Shown here piece by piece: positions 48,183-60,900 of a stretch of DNA of 64,000 nucleotides. Positions within the stretch are counted from its first letter, which is position 1. Each line of letters begins with the position of its first letter. Below the pieces are notes generated by a model. It did not search any database, was not told the origin of the DNA, and saw only the letters and a list, made by a program, of their open reading frames with translations. Source of the DNA: Chamaelirium japonicum (taxonomy: Eukaryota > Streptophyta > Magnoliopsida > Liliales > Melanthiaceae); NCBI GenBank assembly GCA_947650365.1, contig OX393552.1, positions 48,996,999 through 49,060,998 of the forward strand, written 5' to 3'. The translations under genes were made by a program, and so were the position numbers.

Positions 48183-49077
48183 ATGCCTTCCATTCCGCGG
48201 CCCATGCGGCAGTCCGATTACGGCCGCTTCTCCCCGTCCACCCCCATCGTCATCGACAATGGAGGCTCCAACTTCCGCATCGGGTAAGGCTCGAAACCCC
48301 TAAATCCTAACCCTAAACATAGCACTAAACGTGGGATTCCTCACTGCATCGTCAATGGCGCCTACCAACTCCGTTATCCCTTGTGTACTTGTCTTCCAGA
48401 TGGGCGGGAGAGTCGGATCCCCGAATCACCTTCCACAACGCAGTCCAGAGGCCTCGCCACAAAGCTACCGGTAATGCTTTTGCCCTTTGGTTTCATAATC
48501 ACACATCTTCCAAATTTATTTTTATCCATCGTGTTTAGGTACATTATATATAGGTGCTTAACTGAGGATGGTTTTATTTCATTTTTTTAAATTTATTTTC
48601 TTTACACTATTGAGAGTGTGAGTTAGAGAGCCAGGAATTTGGTGTCATTTTTGTGTTTTATTTGATTTTTTTCTTCCAATTTTTTGTTTATTTAATTTCA
48701 TGCTTAATTGAGGTGGAGCCCTTTGATGGAAAGATAAAAATTATTGGTAAAGACCAATGTTTAAAAAGGCGAAAGGCGTATCGAGGCGTTTTTTCTTTGG
48801 AGAGGCGAGGCGTAAGCCTCGATTTTTTTCGAGGCGTTTTGGTAAAAAAAAGTAAACAGGGAATAGAAACAGAGGTTCCGGAATGATGCCAAACACCCCT
48901 AGGTCAAATTTCCTCAAGTCGGTGGGCCCAGCGCTTATCACAGCCGCACGCGGTTGGCTGTAGTGCGATTCACTTTTGGGTCGCAACCATCGTGCGACTG
49001 TGATGCTCGTTGTACCATGGTCCCCCGCCATCGGACACAAAACCTACTGTTGCTGTGCCGACCTCTGTTTGATCCAG

Positions 49078-49155
<78 letters not shown>

Positions 49156-52100
49156 CCTCTGTGAGCTGTGGGCCTGTGGCTCTGTTCGAGCTAATCTCAC
49201 GATGAGAGGAGTCGGCCAGAGGAGGGGAGAGTCGGCCAACAAAAAACCCTAGCGCGTGGAAGAGATGGAGGCAAACGAGTGTTTTATGGTTTTTTTTAAA
49301 CCTTGACCCAAACCTGCAGAACGGTTGCTGACCCGCAGGCCCAATTAAACCCGATCCAAACCTGGAGGACGAGGCGTACGCCTCCGATGCTTTAGGCAAA
49401 GGCGTGCTTCGTTTGGCAAAGGCGTAGGCTTCTGGGATTTAGGTGTTAGAGGCGTATGCCTCGAGGCATTTCGGGACCGCCTCGCCTCGAGGCGCACACC
49501 TCTGCCGCCTTTTTAAACACTGGTAATGACTTCTTGGTGCAACAAGGATCGATAACTACATCGTTTGACAAGGGCAGAAAACCACATGTTTGAGGATGAC
49601 TGAGAGGAGCTTGACATGGAGGCAATGAACTCCATCATGTTATGTCTCACACCAATAATAAATTATATACGTCAAAGTCACTTGCAAATAAATTGTTCCT
49701 GGATTTTTCCCCCCCATCCAAACTTTTGAACACCGTCAACCTATTTCTTAGAGGTGGTGGACTGACAGGAACTTACACTTATTTCAACACCATCAACATC
49801 TGAGGAGGAGGGCACTAACAAAGGATACTTTCCATCCCGCGGGTCGCGGCTATTGCAGTAGATAGAATGCAGCCGCTTCTCGCCGACCAACCCCATTGTC
49901 ATGCACAATGGAGGCTCCAACTTCCTCATAGGGCAAGGCTAGAAAAACCTAAACCCTAACCTTTGACTTTCTTTCTACATTGGCAAATGGTTCCTTTTCT
50001 CAATACTGATTCCCTTTCTACTTTCTTCGAGATGGGAGGGAAAGTTGGATCCTCGTATCACCTTCGGCAACTCATGCAGAGGCCTTGCCACAATGCTACG
50101 AGAAGCACTTTTGCTTCTCTGTCTAAATTACACTTTCTATAAGTGCTAAGTTGGATCAAGCCGGCAACTCGAAAGAGTCAAAGTAAAAGGTTTTGGAAAT
50201 AAAGAAAAGTCACACTCGTAACCAAGGGGAAAGTGTAGTGAAAGGTTTGAGCAATGTTTAAAAAGGCAAAAGGCGTACCGAGGCGTTTTTCCTCTAGAGA
50301 GGCGAGACGTAAGCCTTAAGGCGCATCGAGGCGTAAGCCTCAAAATTTTTTAAGGCGTTTTGGTAAAAAAAATTAAAGAAGAAAAACTTCAAAATAAATA
50401 CTATTATTGAATGTGTAATAATAATTGAACTAGATATGCATAATAAATCACAATGTATCAGAAAATATCTTATATGACACGATTGAGCACTCCTCGAGCA
50501 ATCTAACAACAAAAGCACTCCTCGAGCAATCTAACAACAAAAAAAAAAGTCAAATTGCTCAAACACGCTTAATTCTTTAATATTCAAGATAATAATTAAA
50601 GTAGCAACTAACAAGTAATAACAAACAATAAAATACGAATATAGGACTAACATCGTCAATATTCAAAAACAAAAAAATAATACAAATACATGAAATGGTA
50701 AAATACAAAGAAAAAATCATAGAAAAAACTAGTAGAAGAAGCAAGATCATGATCTATACCTTTAAACTTGAAACAAATCTTGATTTCTCACTTGTAGTTG
50801 GTAGACAATCCACAAAGAAGAAGAATACAACTTCAGAATTAAAATCGGAAAAGAAATTAGCACTAAATCTTGATTTTGGGTTTTTGGAGGCAAAGGGGTT
50901 TCAAAACCTAAAAAGATCTAAAATGGTTTAGGAGGTCTCAATAGGTGAAAAAGGGCCCATGGGGGCGATTTACATATCAAACCCTTTGTGCCCCTTCCAC
51001 ACCAAACATTAGTTTTAACCCCTCCTCGCCCTATGTTTCATGCCTGGAGCATGAGACTTACGTCTCGAACGCCTTGAGGCGCTCCTCGGACAAAAACATA
51101 CACCTCTTGATACAGATGTGTAGGTTTTTTATATGTGGCTGCTGAGGCGTGCGCCTCGAGGCAACACAGGACCGCCTCACTTTGAGGCGGGCCTCGAGGC
51201 GTAAGCCTCAAACGCCTTTTTAAACACTGGGTTTGAGTGCTATTACTATAAGTAAGGATACTTGAAGAGGACTACACATATAAGTAGCCAAATCTGAAGA
51301 AAAATATACGAGTAAGTCACAAAATTCAGATCAAACATGTGGTCGCATAGTCACAACCCGAGAGCACAATACCAATGCTTAGAAGTTTGACTGTTGGATT
51401 TTTGTTTCAATCCCCCCCTCTTATCCCTTTCTTCCATATATGTTGCTACTTACCCCATCATTTCATCCTGCAACCTCTAACCCCTCTTCCAACTTTCAGG
51501 CTCTCCCCATGCTTTCAGCTCATACACCACGAACTCCTAGTCATCTTTGGGCTCATCCGCTTTTAATCTCGTTCACTCTAAGGATCCTAATTGGAAATAT
51601 AACCACTATAAGAGTGCATTAACATGATCTTATAATATGTGAATTATGCAGCTTTGATGGTGAAGAGCACTGTACGACACAACACTTGGCCGATGTTCCC
51701 AAGGCTAATGCAAGACCATGTTCTGAAGCTCTAGAAATCCTAAAGGAAATCACGGAGCACGTGTGTGTGTGTGTGTGTGTGTGTGATGATGATGATGATA
51801 AGGATCCCTCTGTGCTCAAGAAAGAAAAGAGGAACACTCAAGAGAGAAGAGGAACATGATCCATTGGATAGAGCAAGATGTATTCAAATATAGACATACT
51901 TGCCAAAATCATTCTTAGTTGATACTAGTAATGTGACGAGCGACATTATGAATGGGTCACTATCTTTAGCTATCGATGCAAAGGTCCTTGAGGAGATTTG
52001 GATTGCTAAACTGGTAAATTGTTTGAATATGAGGATATTTGGTTGTCTCCCTATGTTCATGTATAGGACCCACGATGGTCAAAGTTGGACCCAAAGTGCA

Positions 52101-54845
52101 AACAAAATGCATATTTATTCGATATAAAAAGGGCATGAAAGGCTATAAACTCTAGGATTGATCGTATGGAAGGTGATGATCTGTAGGGAGGAAGCTGATA
52201 TGTATATGGAGACTCACGCAGAAAAAAATCCTAGTTTAGGTTGCTAAAGTAGTCGCTTCTCAGGATGAGTTAGCTGTAGGAAGAGAGAAAGAATCCACAA
52301 GGCACTAATCATGTATGGTTATGGAAATATGATTTTTTTCACATTAGTTGTTTGTACAAGGATATTGAAAAGTGGATGGCAGTTATGATGGGCGAGATTG
52401 AATCATGCCTAACCCAAAGGGTCGTGGGTGACTTGATGCAGATGGGTATACCAGAAAAAAGGAACCTACATCAGAAATTAATGGGAAAAGTTCAAGGCTT
52501 GTTTTATGGCTAAGGGGTATAAACAAGGAGAATAGGCAGATAGGTAATATAGGCAAATGGGTTTTCTTCTGTTCGTGTCATATTGCCATGGTAGCGATAC
52601 TTGACCTTGAGTTGCTGTTAGGGGTGCAACTCAGTTCAGTTCGGTTTGCCCCCAAACCGGAACCAACCCAACCTAATGAAGGAATTGGGTTGGGTTTTAA
52701 TCTAATGACGTAGTTCTTTTCCTTGTTCAATGGGTTTAGGTGTACACTAATAAGTTGTTTGGGATGGTCTTTTATTCTTGTGAATTCACTTTTCTTTCTT
52801 CATGGGATTGGGAGGAGGGTGAGTTGAGCCCCAATCGTATTATTTGGTCCCATGCGTTATACAAGGGTCCTAGGGCTTTGATTTGGGAGTACAATTTGAG
52901 TTGTTTGGTACGGTTATCCTTAATTTTCCTCATTTGCGGAGAAGAAGATCAGATCACCCGTATGGATGTAGGCAGTTTTTTTTGCTAAACCAAGTAAATC
53001 TTGGTGTTCCTTTTCGTGTGTTTTGATTTATTTATTAATTGTTTTTTATTCTTATTCATACTAAATAAATGGTCCAAGAGGACCAAGGCATAATAAGCTC
53101 TCCTCCTAATACTGTGAATCTCTTCTAGCACTGATAAGTTCAACATGCTGTCACTAAGGACTTATGTTCAATTAATTTGTTGCATTGTTTTATGCAATAA
53201 CTCTCTTATGACATCTTTTGGATTGGTTGCACCAGTGGGCACTTAGAAGATAACCTCAGGCTCCTGCACAATGCATATCAAATAATCCCCCCTTTTTCTT
53301 CTTTGGCCGTGACCTGAGATTCATGGGAAGAGCTGACTAACAAAGCGGCAGCCAATATTGTTATGTCTTCCTTAAGAAAATACAGCAATGGACCCCTGCA
53401 ATTCAGGAGAGTGGGTATTTAAGATTCATGATTCCAAAAGGGTTAGGTTAGCTATGATTAGAGTGATATCCTTGGGAAAAGGGGCAAGTCCCTGGTTTGG
53501 AACAATTTTTTTACAAATTTTCTTCAAATTTTTATTTTGGTATGAAAATTGTTCACCTTTTGTCTCTGCTTGTGATTACTTATTTTGTGATGAATAATGG
53601 TATATTGAGTAATCAATAATGAAGCAACAGGTTCAATATTATAGATAAGAAAGAACAATTAAAAGGTTACAGAATGCTAAAGTATATACTTCTATTAATA
53701 ACTGTGTATCGTGCGTATTCTTTATGATGGTGATATCTCAATTTGAAATTCAGAGCCATGTGTCAGTTTGTCATTGACGCATTCATATTGTATGAAGATG
53801 TCAAATCCTTTATTTTACAGTAGTTATATGTCTACATAGACCCCTATCACTTGTAAATGTATCACCATGTCACAATAGTGACATAGTTTGGTCATCTTGC
53901 CTTCTCCTTTATTCTCTGTAAGATGCTTGCCATGAATCCATGGGTTAGGAAGTATAACAAACAATTACGGTTTTTTCCTGAAGAAGTTTTTAAGCTGCAG
54001 ACTTGTTATATAATTTAGTATATATTTCAAAATCTCTGATATTCTTTAATGTAGGTGAAACCGTTACCATTGTTGGTGATCATGACCCTGCATTGATGAA
54101 GTATTTCGATTGCACGCGTACATCTTACCGTTCAGCCTTTGATAGCAATGTTGTCTATCAATTCGAAATCATGGAATATGTAAGCACAATTACGTGTTAT
54201 TGTAACTTGTAAGGTACCATTAGTTATTTAAGTTCATATTTATGCATTTATTTTGTGCAATGTCTCTTCAAAGAGCTAGTAGCTTGATCACTTTTCATAT
54301 ACTTGAGATTTTACCTACATCTAATTTTTCATTTTGTTTTTTCATAAATTTTCTTGCATCTGTTTCTTTTAGTTCTCAATCTCATCACTTCGATTTCAAG
54401 AAAACTTATAATAGAGTACCATGAGAGGTATTTGGTGGGCATTAAGAAGGAAATGTGTATTAATTATATATGAGGGAGCAATAACTAGAGTGAAGTATTT
54501 GTGGGATACGTGAATTTACAAATACGGTGGGACTTCATCAATGATCAGCACTAAGCTTATACCTTTTTACTCTTGTCACAATTGGACTTCTGCAAATATT
54601 CTGAAGAAGTACCACAATGTATGTTATTTGCAGCTGATAATGAGAGAGGGATAGGGATGAATTCATAATTGAAACTATGCAAGAAAGCTTTGGACTAGCG
54701 GTTTCAAAACCAGCTAACTAAAATAGAGTATATGTAATATGAATTTAATGAAAACTGTAATGAAATTGAAATCACAATCAAAATTGACAGCCAAGAAATA
54801 CCACAATTTGATTGTTTTTGGCATCTTGGTCCTAATAAATGGAAG

Positions 54846-54943
<98 letters not shown>

Positions 54944-57900
54944 TGGATATATCCTTTACAATTGGAGCTGGGTGGATGAAGTGGAGAATTGCTTCAGGGG
55001 TGTAATATGGCTGATGCATGCCTCTAAGTTCATAGAAAATTTCATGAGATGACAGTAAAGGCCTATAATGTTGTATGGTTCAGAAGGTGATCCCCAAAGA
55101 GGGTTCCATTATTTAAAACAAATGGCTACCTAAACACATGTTAGGAACCCACCCACTTGTTCGCTATCCCCTTTGCGTCCTGTTTGGTGCGCATACTATC
55201 TAGTGAGAAACTTAGGTCATATGGATTCTCTTAACATTGGCAACAACAAAAGTTGTGTATTTTGTTTGTTTATCTTTATCGTCTTTCATCTTTTATCATC
55301 AACCAATGCTCAAAAACTCGATATTGGGGCACGTATCCCCGGCTAAAACTCGATATGATTTGGTGATAGTGACTCGTTATCGACCTATACAACTCGACTA
55401 AATAAAGAGGGAAGAAGGCATATATATAGGGGCTCGAGTTTTCTAAGTGCTATTGTTGTACAGTTTGTACAACCGATGTGCAAAAAGGCAACCAAGCTGG
55501 CTGCTAGTAGCTGTGGTTGTGGGCCAAACCGATACAACTCGGACGAACCAGTTTTGACTTAATTGTATCGGCTGTTACGACCCAATTTGTAGTGGCCTCA
55601 GCTGAGTGAGGAAACACTTCGATATCAATCATTGCATCCGTTGCATCATTGCGGTCTGTATAAAACGATCTGAATTGACCAATAAGACTTAGAATCTACT
55701 GAGTTTTTGAATCAGGCTATCAAGTATCAACAATTCAAGCAACAATAGAAATTAAAACTCATAGGAGAGGCATAGGAAGGGAATGGAAAAAAGAAAGAAG
55801 GAAATGGAAAAGTAGGAAAATGTGGAGAAGGAAGAGAAAAGAAGGGAAAAGGAGGAGAACAAACAATGTTGACTACATATTCTCATTAGTCAATAGCTAG
55901 TTTTAGTTTTATGTTAATTGTAATTGACCTTACTAACATATACAAATTTATAATCCTTTACTTCATAATTTTTAGATCCATTTTATTTTTCCGATTGTTT
56001 TTCTTAATTTGATAAAACTGTTTACAGTCAATTGTTTTTTATGAAATTTTTCCTTGGCATTTGTCACTTGGCAATTGGGCTCTAGGCATCACCCTGGTCG
56101 TCTTCCTAGCGTAGACCTTTTACAATGAACCTACTTGATCTCCTTTCATATCGAGATGAAGTATCTTTTGTCCCACATGCACCACCCGAGAAATATTGTG
56201 TTATGTGATGATCAATCAGAAGAGTTGACTATTGAAAAATTCGTCTCGCAAAAGATGGTCGGCAAGCTGAGCTTGAATATCGAACAAGTGACGTGGGTAA
56301 AGTGGGAAGATAACGTACCTATCATGAGTTATTGTTTAGTTAATTTATCGATAGGTTAAATGTAGCGTATGTTGCATGGTGCGATACTGTACCTATTGAA
56401 GTGTGCCATCTGTTATTAGGTTGATTGTTGACGTTGACGGTTCAATCGCAAGACTATATACGGTGGTGAAACGAACACATGACTTCATTAAGGACTACAT
56501 GGAGATTATATTAGGATCTTTAAAAAATCCTTTTTAGTTTTCGGAAAGCAGAATCCCCTTTAGCCTAGAGCAGTCCCTGAGGAATCTTTACCGTTCATGG
56601 ATTAAATCAAATAGAGGTTCGACTCTTAGTGACTTTTCCTCCATTACCTTATGAAGCTCCCAGATGGACTTCTATGGATGTGAATATCCAACATTGCATG
56701 GATTTTGTTGCCAGTTCGAGTCACCCTCATCACATTATAGGGTTAGTCAACTAAAGTATGAAGAGTTGCATAAGAAAGTGTCTGAGTTGTTTATGAAGGG
56801 ACATATTCCAGAGAGTGAGTCCATTTGTGATCCAACACTCCTCACTCCAAAAGTGATGGCACTTGCATAATATGTGTAGATAGTAGAGCGGCTAGACCAT
56901 TAATAAACCATACCTATACTCATTGATATGCTCGTCATGTTGAGTTGGTTCGAAGATCTTCTCCAAGATTGATCTCACTATCTCAGTATCAAGTATTATC
57001 AGGTTATAATACGATCTGAGAATGAGTCAATGACTGCACTCAAGACCCAAGATTGTTAGGTCGACGTTAACAATTTGATCGCAAGACCATATATGGTGGT
57101 GAAACAAACACATGACTTCGTTAAGGACTACATGGAGATTATATTGTGTCCTTTGAAAAATCCTTTTAAGTCTTGGGAAGGTAGAATCCCCTTTAGCCTA
57201 GAGTAGACCCTGAGGAACCTTTATAGTTCATGGATTAAATCAAATAAAGAGGTTCGGCTCTTAGTGACTTTTCCTACATTACCTTAGGAAGCTCCCAGAT
57301 TAAATTTTATTTATGTGAACATCCAACATTGCATGGATTTTGTTCCTAGTGCGAGTCACCCTCACCACATTAAAGGGTTAGTCCAATAGAGTATTATGAA
57401 GAGCTATATAAGAAAGTGTATGAGTTCTTTCGGAAGGGACATATTTTCGAGAGTGAGTCCATGTGTGATCCTACCATTCCTCACTTTGAAAGTTATGGCA
57501 CTTGCAGAATATGTGTAGATAGTGGAGCGGCTATAGCCATTAATAAAGCTACCACTCGATGATATGCTCAACATGCTAAGTTGGTTCAAAGATCTTCAAG
57601 GTTGATCTCACTATCAAGTATTATCAGGTTAGGATATGACTCGGGAATCAATGGAAAACCGCACACAAGATCTGAAAGGGCCTATATAAATGCCTAGTTA
57701 GGCCCTTTGATTTATTAAACGCGCCCAATACTTCCATGCATATTGACCACCCCCAATACTTATATGCAGACAATGAACTATGTCCTCTAACCATTCATCG
57801 AATAGTTTATGGTCATATGCTTTGATGATATGTTGATCTATATCACTTGTCCCAAGGAACATTTAGACCACATTAAACAAGTATTTTAGACCCTAAGAGA

Positions 57901-60900
57901 CCATAAACGGTTCGTTAATGGTCCACCTTAATAACTGTACCTTTATTGGTAGTTTGATCTTTCTAGGCCACATTGTGTTAGTTGAGGGCATTAAGTTTGA
58001 TCTTTCTAGAATTTTAAACTATCATCTAGGCTCTAAGTATTGGAGGCACTATATTCTCCGAAGGGAATATGTGATGGACTCCAACCATTAGGCCTTGAAG
58101 TGCTTGGATTCTCGGTGAAATTTGAATAAGAGACACACCAAATGGTCTTTATTTCCTCATGAGTTTGCGTTTCACTTTAGTTATATGGTTAGGCTCACAA
58201 TCGAGAGTTCAATGCTTTGAGCAGGAGGGCTTATCTGCTCATACTATGAGGCACATTGTTGTATTTGTTGATTCCCAGATTGACTTGAACGTTGTTGATC
58301 CTTTCTTTCACCCCATTTTGGAAGCGTAAATATAGATCCTTCAACATCTTATATGATCCAAGATATTTTTTTTATTGTACGAGGTTATGGATTTATGAGG
58401 GCTCTTTGAGCGAGATTCTTATCCATGGGTTGCATGATAGAGATTTGGGTGGTCATTTTTGCCAAATCTAAACTTTAGTGTTTGTGAAAGAGAGATGCTT
58501 TTTGGTTGAAGGTGTGCAACGATGGGGCTCAATCTATCTAGCAATGTTGACTTGTAAGGAACACAAGATTGTACACAAGGTTTTAAATTTTGGTTTCATT
58601 TCGGGTTTCGGTCCAAGCCAAAACCGAAATTGATCGAAATTTACTAAAACTTGAAATTTAAAGTTTAAGTTCCAAAATCGAATTGCGATCGAAATTGACT
58701 GAAATGTAAAGTTCTAGTTTTGAAAGTTGAAACTGAAATTGACTGAATTTGACCAAAATTTGCAAAATTGACCGAAATGGCTAGCCCCCCTAGTTTCGAC
58801 CCTCATTTCGTTTCGGCCCTAGCCGAAACCGAAATATTTCGGCAAAATTTCAATATTTTGACCGAAATTTCAAACCATGATTGTACACTCCTGACATGTT
58901 CCTAGTAGAACTTTGGCGGATGTATCCATGGATTTCGTGTTATGATAAGGTAGATTAGCTCTTACATCGTCGATAGATACTCTACCCAATTTGTACCGTA
59001 TCAGAAGATCTCTGGTATACCCCACATATTTGAACTTCCCTTTGAAGGGATAATTCACATTCATAGTATTATTAGATCTTTCACTTAGGGTTGTTAATGG
59101 GCCCTGTCCAGCCCGAGGCCCATTGGACTGGGTCATATTCGGGCTAGGTTTAGGCAGAGTTGTCCTTGGTGTTGGGTTGGGTTGGGAACAAACTTTCAAT
59201 CCCAAATGTCTTTCAGGCAGAGTATGGGAAACCCTAACCTGAAGCAAATCCTGGCCAAAGCTCATGCAAGGGTCTTGATCCTAAAGCTCATGCAAGAGTT
59301 TGAAACTTGAAACTTTGACACCACAAAACTTTTATCTTACAAGTTACTTATCTATTCCAAAGGAATCTATGACAATATCAACCTCACTTTTTGTTTATAC
59401 ATTCTCTATGTATGTTCATCCGTGTATTATTATTTAGAGGTACTTATCAAAATACTCTCTCTACTATTCTTCCTGTTTATATGATCTTCCATATTCGTTT
59501 AACATTTTGGTTTTAGGTACTTGACTATGGTTTTGAGAGATTGGGAGCAGAAGGTTTACAGGTACATGGACAATTTTGCATGATCCTGCAGTTGTAAAAT
59601 AAACATTCTCCTTATGAGGCCTTTGTGTGATTCATTATATGCATTCCTCTTCAAACCTTTTCATCCTTTTTTTCTTATGTTGCTACTTTTGGTAGTTTAA
59701 ATAGCTAATCTATTAGTGAGTGGTGCATTTGATATGTTTACGAAGAAGCATGTGATTTGATAATCTTATTTCACCTATTCAGAAAAAAAAAACATATAGA
59801 TGCATTTGAGTTGCATTGCATGCCAATTTTGGTCTCTTCTGGTTACTTACCATTTTGTTCCTTAATGATGCTACCACCTTCTTTGTCTTGTTTACCTTGT
59901 CCTTTTTCTTCTTATATAGTACTGGTTCTATCACTCACTAAACTATTATCTTCACCACTGCGTCCTTCTTACTCGACAAATATCCTAATATCCTTCACAG
60001 GCATGGTAGTATCCATGATATAGTGCTGAACTCCAATCTTATCTCATACCTTCTTCCACCTTAATCATCTTCAACTAAGAATTGTCGCACACGAATGGCC
60101 AATTCACAGCTGTTGATAGATTATCGTATTCATTTTATCTTGTTCTACTGCTCCATACGTGAAAATCTTATGCATTATGACCAAAACAATATGGACATTT
60201 TCTCTGGTTCCACTTCTCTATACGTGCAAATCTTATGCTATATAATATGATAAAAAAAATATGGACATATTGATGAATTCGACTATTAAGAACAAGATCA
60301 TAGGAATTTCTATGTCTAAGCTCTCCAACGCTGGAAACATAGTTAGCAACCTATCTATACTTTTGTATTCAAGACTTGCGGCGCCAGAATCATCTCTTGG
60401 TTTATCTTGTGCTATCCATATTGATAGGAGCCATAAATGAATTGATCATTTTCATTACAATACGTAACATTACATTTCATGTGCATGATACATAAGTCAT
60501 GGAATCCGCCTCATTAGAACATTGTGCTCTGTATTGCAAGACAAACCACATCATTAGTTATCATAAGCCCTTGATTTGGGGCTTATGCTTGTTATGTGCT
60601 CATAAATTTATTCTGTATGTTAAATTTGAGGGCAGAACAGGTGGATCATCCCATCCTGATGACAGAATGCGCATGCAACCCGATCTCCTCTCGCAGTAAA
60701 ATGGCAGAACTTCTTTTCGAGACATATGGTATACCATCTCTAGGTACAATTTTCCGGCTGGAATCTTCTAAAAGTAATCTTTTCCTGATGGTCATCAGAA
60801 TGCTCATTTCCTTTTTTATGGAAAGTGTATTGGTCTCATGATATTATGGTATTTGTCATTTCTAATGCTCGAGGCATTGCAGCTTTTGGAGTCGATGCTG

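Larger units (their letters stand above)
56101..58940 (+). pseudogene. Ty3/Gypsy retrotransposon pol remnant in ARP5 intron 3
   Basis: Plus-strand order and motifs follow a Gypsy polyprotein. An RT lead-in ([20 protein letters not shown]) matches H-Y-R-M-S-P-K-E...E-L-L-x-K-G-H-I-R-E-S. [14 protein letters not shown] corresponds to F-S-K-I-D-L-x-S-G-Y-H-Q-I-R-I, followed by a decayed YVDLY block for the Y-x-D-D region. RNase H remains are [16 protein letters not shown] near 58035. Integrase remains are in DRDLGGHF-like and WRMYPWISC-like segments (58440, 58910). Stops throughout. An internal stretch is duplicated (56417-56830 versus 57057-57520). Dead and without visible LTRs. Confidence 0.75.
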
